The position numbers were made by a program, and so were the translations under genes. The notes under the pieces are model-generated. The model ran no database searches, was not told the origin of the DNA, and worked only from the letters and a program-made list of their open reading frames with translations. Below, piece by piece: positions 41,501 to 51,800 of a DNA stretch of 64,000 bases. Every line of letters starts with the position of its first letter. The stretch's first letter is position 1. This stretch comes from a virus, in IMG/VR virus record IMGVR_UViG_3300023176_006361, positions 1 to 64,000 of that record; one strand, given 5' to 3'.

Positions 41501-44151
41501 ACAACTTTGATCAGATCATTAGACCTCAGGTTTTTTCTAGGATCAGCAGTCAAACTGGTAATTTCAAAATAAGTATTTGATGCCTTTCCGTTTACCTGTG
41601 CAATTTCGATTGCATTATAGAAGTTTTCGTCATCAAGAATTGTATCTGCAGAGAACTTGCTGTTAGCAGCACCACCAGAGATAGACTTGATGTCCTTCAT
41701 GGTATAAGTTCTTACAGTGTCACCCCAAAGATCAACTTCGAGCAATGCTGCAGTACCTGTAGTCATTGTAATTGTCGCTACAGGAACACCACTGTAAACA
41801 GTTGCATTATCTGATTTGAAGTGCCATTTATTTGGGAAAATGTCCCCACTTGATTCTCCATCATCAAGTTCAACAGTCATCAGTCCACCAATTGAGTTGA
41901 CATCTAACTTATATGGAAATAATTGACCACCAACTGCTCTATCTAATCTTACAGACTCTAAGCTATTCAGATTAGGACCAATTTTCAATTCTGTTGTTGC
42001 AGTTGGATTGGCAATTTGAGAATAACCAGATCCGCCATCAAGAACTTTGATTGATTTGATAGTGCCGTTTTTGATGATTCTTGCCTGTGCTCTTCTGCCC
42101 TCATTACCATAATCTGGATCTGTGACGATCAATTCACCATCTTTGAAGGTTCCAATAACATTTGAAAGGATAATTTCATCCCAACCCTCTGCACTAAAAG
42201 ATGCTTCAACAATACCTGTTGCACCAGAAGATGAACCTGTAATCTTTGCACCATAAGTTTTTACACCACTGGCATAAGCACCAACAGTTACATTACTATG
42301 TACTTTCAAAGATGTGAATGTTGTAGTATCAAAAATGCCAAGTCTAAAGATTGAATCACGATTATCTTTACCAGAAATCAGACCATTACCATCTGTAGTA
42401 GTAGAAATCGATGTCAAATATTTTGGATGAGCACAACCGATAGGAACAGAAGAAAGTTCATCTACACGTCTTACAATTGCTCTATCAGTTCCACTAGAAA
42501 CATTTGATGTATTTACATCTTGTACAGTGGTGCCACTTTGAATAAAATCCCCTGGAGTCAGGGAAACTAGCATGGTATAAACATGACGAGCATTAGATCC
42601 TGATGTGATACCATTTTGTGCGGTTCCTGCAGCAGCATCTGCTCCTCTAAGAATAGATCCTTCAACAATATTTCCAGTTTTATCTGCAGGTTGTTGATTG
42701 CTGGTTGCCATACCACCAATCAAAGAATCTGTCCAATCAAAAGTTGCTTGTGCGTCTAAATTCTCAATTTCAATAAGATAATAACGCAGTGGAGCAGAAC
42801 CTCTACCACCTTGGGTCAAACCTAAGTAAGAGTCTGTAAATCTTCCATAAAATTTGAGTTGTGATAGTGCTTCTGTGCTAATAGATCCAGAAACAATGTT
42901 ATCAAGATCAGTTGAACCAAAAACGTTTTGAACATTCAAGAATGCACCTTGAGGTACAGAAATACTTGCTCTTTCTCTGGTCAGGGTCTCTCTTGCTCTA
43001 TCAAAAGTTTTGAATTTTGTACCAGTGCTTTCAATTTCATATCCACGAACATATGCCTTACCTGGAGAAATTGCTGCAACAATGGAATCTTTTGAATCAT
43101 CGAAAGAAAGACCATTATATGTGCCGTCATTACCTAGAGGATAAACTCCATTGTTTTCTCCATCATCATCATGGTTTTTGATTTCTAAACCATAATTTCT
43201 TACAATGTAGTCTCCAGACTCATCATAAGTTCTTCTTGCAAGAATCTCTTCAATATCAGACCAGGATTTCTTCTCTACCTTTCTCTCAATGATTCCATCT
43301 CTAATTCTGAGAAGTTCAATGAAGTTGTTCTCAACAGCAGCATCAATCAATCTAGATGCCAGAGTGAGTGTAATCTTGAGACGATGAGCACCAGGAGCAG
43401 CATAGTTGCTGAAACCAGCAGCGTTATCATTCAGAGAATTATCTTCATCTGGAGTAATAAGCTCTTCCTGTACGAGGAAACCAACTCTACAAGTTGGAGT
43501 AGTTGAATACTTATCAACAATAAGTGTTTGAGCAGCATTACGTACAAAATGCCCATTGACGTAATAAATACCTTCTTGAATAAAGACAGCAGAACCATTC
43601 CCCGTTGCGGTATTCTGTGTCAGTTCCAGAGTGGTGGCAGAACCAAATGGTTTATAAACAGTTGGTCTTGCAGAACCTGTAATTCCTACGACGGCAGTTG
43701 GAGAACCAACAATATCAGAAGAAAGAATTTCACCTTCTTGGAATCTTCTATTTGTTGTAGCAGTACCACTGCTTTCATATCTTACAAAAAATGTTGCAGA
43801 ATCTGCTGAGGTTTCCTCAGTAGCATTCAATACTTTCGCTACAACACCAGTAGTTTCGCCAGTCAGAGTAGCACCCAAAAATTGTGAGAGGGTGAAACCC
43901 TGAGAAAAACTAGAAATTTTTACATATGCATAGCTATTGTTGAAAGATACCTCTCCAGGGACCACCATGGATCCCTCTTTCATGAGGTATTTTCCAACAC
44001 TTTCAACTTGATTTTGAAGAACTGACTGTAATGTCGTCAGTTCTCTTGATTGAATTGAATATCCTGGTCTAAAAAGAACTCTGTAAAAATCCTTATTAGA
44101 ATCAAAATCGTCGTAGTAAGGAGTTACATTTAGATTCGTACTCTGTGGCAT
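35515..44151 (-). CDS. Giant baseplate/tail structural protein, DUF4815-type (2878 aa)
   Basis: The N-terminal 80 residues (TPYYDDFDSNKDFYRVLFRP, YSIQSRELTTLQSVLQNQVE, GKYLMKEGSMVVPGE) are the hallmark of a large virion protein family of T4-like cyanophages (DUF4815). The body is beta-rich. The segment near residue 1815 (NTNYFDPVAQTFMVEGYQDG) is highly conserved in the family. The last 1000 residues contain several short G-x-GYxxxPxVxI repeats (GSGYTSEPSVSIEGDGAGAT, GAGYTTAPAVTLEP). In T4 order it lies after gp8, where gp9/gp10 stand, so a role at the baseplate periphery holding fibres is plausible. GGAAG eight bases before the ATG is a good ribosome-binding site. Confidence 0.9.
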   Translation of the reverse strand: MPQSTNLNVTPYYDDFDSNKDFYRVLFRPGYSIQSRELTTLQSVLQNQVESVGKYLMKEGSMVVPGEVSFNNSYAYVKISSFSQGFTLSQFLGATLTGETTGVVAKVLNATEETSADSATFFVRYESSGTATTNRRFQEGEILSSDIVGSPTAVVGITGSARPTVYKPFGSATTLELTQNTATGNGSAVFIQEGIYYVNGHFVRNAAQTLIVDKYSTTPTCRVGFLVQEELITPDEDNSLNDNAAGFSNYAAPGAHRLKITLTLASRLIDAAVENNFIELLRIRDGIIERKVEKKSWSDIEEILARRTYDESGDYIVRNYGLEIKNHDDDGENNGVYPLGNDGTYNGLSFDDSKDSIVAAISPGKAYVRGYEIESTGTKFKTFDRARETLTRERASISVPQGAFLNVQNVFGSTDLDNIVSGSISTEALSQLKFYGRFTDSYLGLTQGGRGSAPLRYYLIEIENLDAQATFDWTDSLIGGMATSNQQPADKTGNIVEGSILRGADAAAGTAQNGITSGSNARHVYTMLVSLTPGDFIQSGTTVQDVNTSNVSSGTDRAIVRRVDELSSVPIGCAHPKYLTSISTTTDGNGLISGKDNRDSIFRLGIFDTTTFTSLKVHSNVTVGAYASGVKTYGAKITGSSSGATGIVEASFSAEGWDEIILSNVIGTFKDGELIVTDPDYGNEGRRAQARIIKNGTIKSIKVLDGGSGYSQIANPTATTELKIGPNLNSLESVRLDRAVGGQLFPYKLDVNSIGGLMTVELDDGESSGDIFPNKWHFKSDNATVYSGVPVATITMTTGTAALLEVDLWGDTVRTYTMKDIKSISGGAANSKFSADTILDDENFYNAIEIAQVNGKASNTYFEITSLTADPRKNLRSNDLIKVVSDAGVERRYSVKYVQRRGTLLTNTSRVYVYGSIVDDVTNAQLFKIEARVGGADKNTLVLKTPDSVVKTTAKDKTETGFNFKTLKQFISTIGSGSLTFTLSGENRDFDGFSNRYTAVVADAGTSSGLSVGDIIDLSLYENQRTLATGGTNGQIVFSGLPSTFNGAVIKLTAPIFIRNARPRTKILKNAQLAVSTYNKKEIINLGKVDGFKLNAVYMSADPDASALVTDIDIKERFIFDNGQRDNVYDIARLIRKKGSEEPSGQLLVDFTYFDHSSNDGEFFSVDSYLNANNITLLYDDIPVFYSEKSGAIQLRDAIDFRPSADIGAGTSTTGYVAGAEDKGELGALRFTTVDTFVPVPGDSFELTYDFYLPRKDSVYLTRRGVFEVVQGVPSILPEYPQALEESIRLFDLDVPAYTFDPSEVSIKVYNYKRYTMKDIRKLEDRIERMEYYTTLSLLEQDTLNTSIKDAVTGLDRFKSGIVVDNFSGHNVGDTFSTEYKCAIDMQSQQLRPQHFTNQVSLREQVTDDASRSAKGYKKAGSLITLDYTEQEFIKNPFATETINLNPFLVFQYKGSLTLDPPFDEWKDTERRPNLVVNDNNLFDTIQNMADENGVLGTVWNEWQTSWSGQQELARDTSSTGNLMPWMRDFQRNLPDNLRIRNPNGSGRTRDLLVAGVTVNTTTSVLGRTRTRTRQGTQNRLAGSNVVQQSFGDRVVGMAFQPNMRARVVRFTSTALKPNTRLYAFFEGIDVSAWVCPDNNYTGEALNSPKGFGQPIITDDNGNVSGVFIIPNGAAPLREFTTNVTNELATRGISDNELDRRRVSTSSSDSSYNFQRFTGNLDDIIYDTSSSTRTFRVGERTFRLTSSSVNSEREVDVDTFSEAEYFAMGLMETVQETIVSTRVPTITQRSVSEQDQTQFVDGVRTNQEANTNYFDPVAQTFMVEGYQDGMFLSSLEVFFQSKSENVPTRCYLTETLLGTPGKKTIPFSEVTVNPTTKLKIVSDSAVSFVAGETVIGLTSGANGTVKTNLEITGTTTTVNFSNTTYTLELSNHNGIDFQPGEVLSIQRFPEPTSIVNIARDSFQVASIEMVNTGETYTTASVTIGSPQQVGGVQATAYAKIDARLQRIVEIVVTNPGSGYTSEPSVSIEGDGAGATAISRIRGESHAVEMGVGTSDDASVGTKFKFPSPIYLENNTEYAFVVVSNSIDYNMYISRLGENEIGTTQRVSTQPYLGSLFKSQNSTLWTADQFEDVKFTLNRAKFSTTSTASVELVNDKMPFIRMGPAPFETNKLSYRGGNSIGESIYSSASAPSAYADNLFGSNPRVVRVSHKNHGMSEGDYVILKGVQGVGTGDALMNGIAISKMNSIHQILNVGIDSYDVLISKDPNSQNDQATESGRGGGVFAYATENQQFQTLQPQVSLLQFPSCNVSHTIDALKADSVDYDNPNAFSTETISVVPGRNTYLTDNYAVLSEINEIYRNDGRKSLKYNITMSTTNDAVSPVLDLDRVSLFTVSNRIDKPMPDQARFGYKVYRLYPFDNTPSLGGTAEIGGIGIGSVIQNVYKVDPNGVRNFVTGSIESASTGIIQAEVVGINQEEKYIDIRYLKIPTTSVNSASGELILQQGMRFAPPQTTASLTPYVFQVVGASTDYYLQTDPIDRGGFLYRTEEEGEMGSHSAKYQTKTVNLENPATNIDVRLTANLFANKDIQVMYRIRPTSSDKIISSQPWRYFNPKFTEKSSIRSIEITNGGAGYTTAPAVTLEPANGAEVTPVIDTNTNTLTNILVTKRGSGFLSAPRVIIDSNTGGTGNALTGNQTLTSGGAGYVQGSYSNVAAIYDPNSPTNLPSAGSGATFDITVDANGIVSSVVLNSPGVGYKDGEYLTFDPTFDGAGGGSGVQVTVANVTAAGSPTELAVAEAFIFPVDFDEETSGLADNADDIEVDDSDILDPSQEFADSFKEYKFTVEDLPEFSEFSVKIIMRLNDEKGPAYVPKIEDLRCIASA

Positions 44152-44188
44152 TGTCTATTCTTCCAGATAACGGGGGGGAATATAATAA

Positions 44189-45847
44189 TCAGAACTCGAT
44201 TACAAGTTTTACGTCTTCGATTTGGTCAGCTGCTCTGGTAATAACTCTTCTATTTTCAACGTAGATAACATCGCCAGAATACTTAGAAAATTCAGGTTCA
44301 CAAAGACCATTTACAAATGTACCTTGCTGTTGAATTGTTCCCTGACTAGATCTGTTGATTGGACGATCTGCACTAGAACCAGTTCCTGCAATATTATTTA
44401 CAGTACCACCGCCAGTTGCTGCAGTATAGAATGGATGAAGTGAACCATCAGCATCTCTCAGTTCAGGGTCATTTGGTGATTGAGTATATCTCAGAATTGC
44501 AAGGTTTCCTGAAGAATTGTACTCATAGTAATCAACAACTCTACCCTTCGCTACAACGTTGATCGTATCAGTTCCTCTAGTTACAGTATATGCCTGTGTG
44601 ATGACTTCATCTTTTGCAAAAATTCCTGTACCAGTTGAAGTATCAATAATTGCAGCAAATGTACCACTAGCAGTATCTGATGTCAGTGCAGCAGATCCAG
44701 TAGCATCTTGGGGATCTTTCAGAACACCGATTCTTCTAAAGTCTTGGTCAACGTAGAAGTCAGTTGTTTTGTCAGCAGCAGTTGATCTGTTACCATAGAT
44801 CAATCTGGTGTTGAGCATAACTCTCTTTGCACCCAGTTCTTTTGAGACATTTGAACCATGTCCATTTTGTGGGGGAATTACAATCTCAATGCTTGGTGCT
44901 GTGTAACCACTGCTTGGCAGTGTTGATGAAGGAGTACCTGCTCTCAGATTGGCAACAGAAGTGTAGTACGTAGCGCCTGGAGCAAGATCTACAGTTGCGA
45001 AAGTGTAGTTTCTACCTCTAGTTGTAATTTCAGATGCAGTTACCTCACCACTAGCGTTTGTGGTCAGTTTCAGTACAGCAAATCCGTTAGTTGCGTCATC
45101 ACCATCACCTTTGACTCTGAAGTAAAGGTCTGTAGAGGCAGGAAGACCTGAACCAGAACTCTTGAGAAGTGAAACATCAAGAGCACCGTCTACAACTGAA
45201 CTACCATAAGTAGTTTCTTTGACGGGAATAAAGTCTGTTGAGGTAAAGAACAGAACGTCGTTAGTTTCCAGTTTGTAAAGATACTGATATTGATACCCAT
45301 CAGACAGGGTTACAATTTGATCTGCGTTTGCCGCTGCAGCAGTAGGTGCTGTAGTACCTGTAACTGAACCAGTTGGGTTTGCAGGAGTTACGCCATTATT
45401 CAAAACCTTGAATACCTCATAGGTATCTGGGTTCATTACATAGAACTCAGAGTCCATAAGGTTTGACGTACCAGAAGCGGTTTGGTTCGACTGGTTATAG
45501 TTTGGACGATACATGGTAAACTTTTTACCTTGTACCCAGTTATATCTTCTGACAACCTTTCTAACGTTTGAAAACCCTACTTTCTTCAGCGATAGAATAT
45601 CGTCATGGATTTCATTATAGAAATCTGTATTATCATAAGGAGGTGGAACATTGCCTTCACTCAGAGTTGGTGAAGCACTGGTTCCATAGTTGCTGTTCGC
45701 ACCATACGCAGAATACCACGATTGATGCCTTCCAATGAAGAAGTAGATGTTGTTAGAGTTAGTGCCACTATTGGTTGTGTCAAACGCTTGTAAAAATTTC
45801 TCTGCGTTATGAATTCTAAACTGCTCAGTAATTAGACTGCTAGACAT
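44189..45847 (-). CDS. 8: Baseplate wedge protein (gp8-like)
   Basis: A wedge component that links gp7 and gp10 in T4. The 552-aa chain has the gp8 N-terminal pattern (FLQAFDTTNSGTN, NIYFFIGRHQSWYSA) and a C-terminal block (SKYSGDVIYVENRRVITRAA ... LVIEF) that lines up with the T4 gp8 end (SGEMIYMENRPPI ... ILFTF). It also carries DGYQYQYLYKLETNDVLFF, equivalent to T4 GDGYVWEYLYEI. It is about 220 residues longer than T4 gp8 through Thr/Gly-rich insertions in the middle. A consensus late promoter stands 30 bases upstream. Confidence 0.93.
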   Translation of the reverse strand: MSSSLITEQFRIHNAEKFLQAFDTTNSGTNSNNIYFFIGRHQSWYSAYGANSNYGTSASPTLSEGNVPPPYDNTDFYNEIHDDILSLKKVGFSNVRKVVRRYNWVQGKKFTMYRPNYNQSNQTASGTSNLMDSEFYVMNPDTYEVFKVLNNGVTPANPTGSVTGTTAPTAAAANADQIVTLSDGYQYQYLYKLETNDVLFFTSTDFIPVKETTYGSSVVDGALDVSLLKSSGSGLPASTDLYFRVKGDGDDATNGFAVLKLTTNASGEVTASEITTRGRNYTFATVDLAPGATYYTSVANLRAGTPSSTLPSSGYTAPSIEIVIPPQNGHGSNVSKELGAKRVMLNTRLIYGNRSTAADKTTDFYVDQDFRRIGVLKDPQDATGSAALTSDTASGTFAAIIDTSTGTGIFAKDEVITQAYTVTRGTDTINVVAKGRVVDYYEYNSSGNLAILRYTQSPNDPELRDADGSLHPFYTAATGGGTVNNIAGTGSSADRPINRSSQGTIQQQGTFVNGLCEPEFSKYSGDVIYVENRRVITRAADQIEDVKLVIEF

Positions 45848-45876
45848 CGCTAAAAATGTAGGGTTTTTGCTTAGAT

Positions 45877-45884
45877 TATTTATA
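45877..45884 (-). promoter_or_regulatory. Consensus T4-like late promoter (TATAAATA) upstream of gp8
   Basis: The minus strand reads TATAAATA exactly in the 52-base gap between the 3849-aa gene and gp8, about 30 bases before the ATG. A second partial copy (GAATAAATA) precedes it by four bases. Confidence 0.8.
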
Positions 45885-45899
45885 TTTATTCCTGGAGCA

Positions 45900-48800
45900 T
45901 TAGATGTCCAGGCGAGTTGGTCTGGTGGTTCTTAGATAATCTCCTTGTGCGTGTGCAAATGCACATGAACCAGAAAGAATGATTCTATTACCACTCCAAT
46001 CAATTTCTTCATAACCAATTGTTTCATTGCCAAATTCAACAAGACCATATACTTGAGATGCAATAGAAACCTTGACAGTGTTCGCTACATTACTTATAGG
46101 AGTTCCAGAAAGGAGATTTTGACCTGGATTCAATCTTAGAATAAATGTATCAGTGTCAATGATTCTATCAACGTATCCTTTTACAATTAGAGATCTCTCT
46201 TCATATATTTCCATATCTGGTCTCAACCAGAACGTATTACCTTCAACAATCATATAGTTGAAGCCATGAACTCCCTGAAGAGATAATGAAGTATCTCCAG
46301 GATTTGCTGCAGCAGCAAGAATGCCACCAAACTCCTTAGTAGTTGATACTGGAGTAATGTTGAATCGAATTGTTGATGATACATTATTTGGATTGTACTT
46401 AGAGTACAAGGATGAAAAGTATCTTTCTGCAACCTGTTCAATTCTCAAATCTGAGTATGCCTTGGTCAAATCAGCAATAGACATTGTTGATTCCACATTG
46501 AACTTATTTGTTTCAAGTGCTTGGAATGTTGGATATGCACGAATTCTTCCAACAGAGATAATATTTGGTTCAGCAAGAGCAGAATCTTTTGGATAAACTG
46601 GATTTGCCTGCAGATAATCATATTCGCGTGATACATCCTCATCAATACCATCTTGATGCTCATGCTCAGTCATGATAGTGACTTCTTGACCAGCTCTGGT
46701 TACAGTAGTTGTACCTTGGAGGAAACTGGAAACTGTGAACTGTTGTGCTTCAAGAACCATGACAGTCTCAAGGACTGTATCAACACTTGTCCAGAAATTA
46801 TATTGATTTCTAGTGGTTACAAGAGGATAGACACTATTGATTACCTTATACGCCCTTGTGACAACGATATCAGGAACCTGGAAATAATCACGACCCTCAT
46901 AATCAACAATACAGCGAGAAATTTGTTTGTTCTCGTCAATTTCAGCATGAGCAAGGGCAAATACACCAGTATCTGTCTCTGCTGGTTTGATTACAAGAAT
47001 TGGTGCAGTATCATAATCTAATCCAGTTGGGAATGATCCTGTGAGAGATTCAATAGAGTGGATTCTGCCATTTTCCTTAGAGGAAACAGTTACACTATTT
47101 GAACCGCCAAGATCTGTACTAACTGTTGCACCATTTGCAATTATTCTGTCTGGCAGAATTTGGAATTCAACTTGATTATTTCCAAGATCGGAAATAACAG
47201 TACCGACAGATTCTCCGCCAGAGAATACTAAAGTTCCAGCAGGATATGCTGTAGAATCAGAAAGAGTCATTGTAAACCTGACTCTCGCAGTAAATGATGC
47301 CTCACGACCTCTGGTAATTCCACTATAATCTGAGGTTTTGAATTGAGTTTGCTTGAGACCAACGATAGCTGTATCAATTCTAAACTTATGAATACCAGTA
47401 CTTGTTCCAAGAGTAATTGCTTGCTCTGGAGGAGCACTCAGAGAATCATAGTAATTAGTGTAAAGGAATACTCCTCTATCTCTAAATGAATACCCGAGAT
47501 AATATGTGTTACCACTTGTCAAACCTGGAATGTCTGCGTTACCTTCGTTAGTATAAACCAACTTTGTACCAGAAATAAATCCAGATGTCGATTGTGTCGA
47601 ATAATCTTCAAAGTAGATCTTATTTGCTTGATCAACATAGAAAAGGGAAGAACCTACATTTGAAGCATCAATAAAATAATCATTATATGTGTCAAGGTGC
47701 TCCCATTCAATAATATCCCTATTGGTAATGTCAACCAGTTCTCTTTCAGCATTCTCACCATCAACTAAAATGCTATCATCAGGTCTAAAGTATTCTCTAA
47801 TTGGATAATATGCCTTTGGAAGAGATCTGAGACGCTTATTAGTTTGTGTACCATCATCAAGTACATAGTAAACTTCATTTCCATTATCATCATACTGAAC
47901 ATAAGATGGATCGTATAGAGGAACATTATATCCCCTAAGAACTTTCTCAAGATCCTTACCATACCAATAGAATACGTGGAGTTCACTTCCCGCAAGAACT
48001 GGATTATAGAATTCCAAAAGGGACTCATTGATTACATATGATTGTCCAAATTCTTGAATAATACCATTCACAACAACAATAATTTGAGAAGAACGATTTG
48101 GAATAATCAGACTTCCATTAGCTCTCATAATAAAGGTTGTTGTTGGTGATGATGTGTCTGGAGTATCCAATACAGTATACTTACCATTTGAATACGCAAA
48201 GAACTGTTGAGATTGACCCTTTCTCTCAACATAAGACTTTCCAGGATTTCTTGATAAAGTAGAAAGATATGATGGATTACTGATAACAGATGTAATTATA
48301 CCAATTGAAGACCCAATTGCAGATTCTACATTTGCACAGGAACCAACATAACTTCCAGTAGCACCATCAATAGCAATTGTATTATCAAAATACTGCGTAA
48401 GACCATGTGAACCCTGCACAGTTACAGTTTGATTCTGCATTACTGCAATGGCAATGTCTCTTGCATGATTGAAAGTTTCAATTGATTCTGCCTCTTCACC
48501 AACAAGATGTTGGAGTGCTCCACCTGTTGCGTACAGATTTGCAGCATCCCAAGCTGGTGCATTTCCACCATAGCGAAGAACATCAACGACAGCACCGAGA
48601 ACATCAACAACATCATCAATACAATTCTGAGAACCTCCAGGAACATTGAATCCTGGATTATTTGCAAGCATTCTCTCTACCGCTTCGTTTGCGATAAAGT
48701 TCTTATTGATTTCAATCAAGTTTGAAGCATCAAGAAATCTATCAGATTGAGTAATAGTTCCAAGAAGTTTGATCGTTGATGTTGCTGAAGATGTTGTTCC

Positions 48801-51800
48801 AGTAATTGTTTCTCCAGATTGGAAATCTCTTTCCAAAACCTCTACTTTCAAAAGACCTTTGTTTTCATAACCAATAGGAGTTCTAGAAAGAATTTTGCCT
48901 CTAGCATTACTGGTTCCACCAGTAATAATTTCATTGTCAGAATAATTCAGAATATTTGAAACATCACTGATGTTGATAATCTTACCAATTCTCTTTGGAG
49001 GAGAAGTAAATATAATTTCATTCGTAGTATCATTTATTGTATATGAAGAACCAGGAATTTGAATTACGCCATCAAGAAATACTAAAGCAGTTTCATTTGG
49101 TTCTAATGGATCACTTGGAGCATAATTTGGTTGTTGTGCAGTATATTGTAAATTGAACGTTGTCTGATAGTTATCAAATTGATCAGAAATGTCAATATAC
49201 TTCTTCGCGTAATCTCTATTGTTGGCAACATCCGAGAATCCAAACATTCTACCAACAAACTTTGCAGTTTGGGTATGTCCATTGACTGGATCAACAAATT
49301 CTTTTGGTGGTTGTGCAAAAATAATTTTTTGCTGCAACTCCGTCTTAGAAAGTTGATTTTCTGGGTAGAATTTATGGTAAAGTTTTGTTCCAGTTACATA
49401 TGGATATGCAGCATTTTCTTCTGGTGTTCCAACACTATAATCGTAGGTAGATGACTTGATGGTTGCAAAATAGCAATATCTACCCTCTGGGAATTCTGGA
49501 GTTACACAGAATCTTCCATTATACTCATCAAGATCACCACTTCCAGCAGTATATTGGAAATCTGCAGTGAAATATCCAATCTTATAGATGATTGGTGTAG
49601 ATACAATTTGTGCCCAAGCAGTTGGAGTCTTTATCCACATGTTCTGGGAGAATGTCCCATTTACTGAAGAGAGGAGTAGTTTTCTATTGATTGGATCATA
49701 AGAATCTACAATTCCATTTACACCAGCAACAGTTGTATCATCAGTATCACTTGTAACCTGTGTACAGATTTGTGAGCTGGTAAAGATATCTGTTGAACCA
49801 GTGAATGAAACAAAATTCAGTACAATAAATTCAACAGAATCTACTGGAGGACCAACTTCATCAGATTGAAGAATTGTTCCATCGGGTAAGAAGTTTCTGG
49901 TGGCGATAGTTCTTTCAGCGTAACTTGACTCAATTTTCTTGATAGAAGACACTGAGGAATACGCATTAGAATAACCATATGGTCCATAAATTGGAGTTCC
50001 ATCAAATGCCCATCCAAGAATCTTAGAGTGTGCAGTTTGATTTTCAGTATATGCTCCAGTTGTAGAGATATTATCTCCACGCTGTCTTCTCAAACCAATT
50101 GGGTTAGCAGTGTGATAATAATTACCAGTCAAACTTGATTTGCCACCATATGAATCTGTTGCTGGTGAAGATCCCGTTTCATTGACAATCCATATATTCT
50201 TATCGTTATAACTTTCTTGTTGTTGATTATTATAAAGTAAAGTTCCGTTTGACCATAATCCAATTGCTCCAAGGGGAGTGTCTTCTTTGTCAATAGGTGC
50301 AAATGTCTCTTTTGGAATCCTTTTGATATAATCAGAGAAAACTGGATTGTTTCCAGTGTATGGTCCAAGAGTTGCTTGATATGATGGAATTCCTCTACCT
50401 TTGATGTAGATAAATTCCTCATCAATATACGTTTCTTGAACGTCTGCTTGTCCAGATACTGTGGTAGAACCATCATTGATATCTGTTGTTGTTCCAGAGA
50501 TATACCAAGAATCAAACTCTAACTGACCAGAGTTAGATGTTGCGATTTGGAGAGACTCGATCTTCTTATCATTGATAATGGTATATGCTTTCCCAGGTTC
50601 TTGAGCAACTCCATCAAGTGTAACTAAAAGGTTGTAATCACTATATGGTTGAATTGGTGACCCTTGCTCTCTAATATCATATGTCTTATTGACATTATCA
50701 AACAGAGGAGTGATGTCATCAATAATTGCTAAGTCAATGGCAACAGTTCCTTCAGCAGAAACAACAGAACCAGCTCCTGGTTTTTCAACCATTCTGAAGA
50801 ACTTATTGATGATAAGAGTTTTCAGGTTGCCATTTTCGGCAACATTTGCAGGAGTTTCTGAGTTGATGTCAATAAACTCTTTGTAGATCTCAATTGTGAT
50901 CTGTTTGTATGGGTTCTGAACATCACAGATAATCTCTGGGAAGTATGAAATGCTTGTAGGAAGCACTTTATATGCCAGTCTTTCTCTGTTATGTGCAGCA
51001 TCTGCAAATCTATCCCTAGGATGATATTCAGAGATTTGAATATACTTTCCATCAGGATCATCTTTTACTGCAATAATATGATAGATCTTGTCTTGAATAA
51101 GAACTCCAGTAATTGTCTCGTCATTAGCATTTATTGATTCCCACTGGATTTCAAAGTCACCTTCCGCATAATATCTAAATGAGTCACCTACTTCAATGTT
51201 TTGACCATTTCTAATGTAGATATATCCATCAGAATCAACTTCAGTTCTAGAATCAAAGTTGAATCTATGCTGCAGTGGAGGACATGTTGTTGAACCACCC
51301 AGAGGGACTGTAGAGACGCTAGCAGAAGAGTCTACAATAACCTCACCAAATACCAAGAATCCTGCGGGGTGAGTGGATTCTTTGATAATTTCTCTCCATT
51401 CAGATACAGGAATTTGTGATCTGATAACGTATGAGAAATCTTGATAGAAGTAAGAATCTTGGATCTTCTGAGAAGATGTGCTAAGTTTACCCAAATCATC
51501 AGAGAACAATCCACTGATCTGAGTAATTGAATTGACAATTGATGCGAGTGATGGAGTATTTACAGTTTTTGGTACAGACCTTGTGGCACTCAAATATCCA
51601 AACAAAGGTGCATCTACAACAAATTCACCAACAACAGGATTGACTCTAATTGTTTGATTGATTTCATTGTAATCGATAACAATTCCTCTAGCAGTTGGAG
51701 TGTTTACATCTCCCTGATATACTCTTTCGCCCCTTTCATATTTTGTACCAATAGTTGGTTGAAAATTTCCATTGGAATCTTTACCAACATTAATCAATTG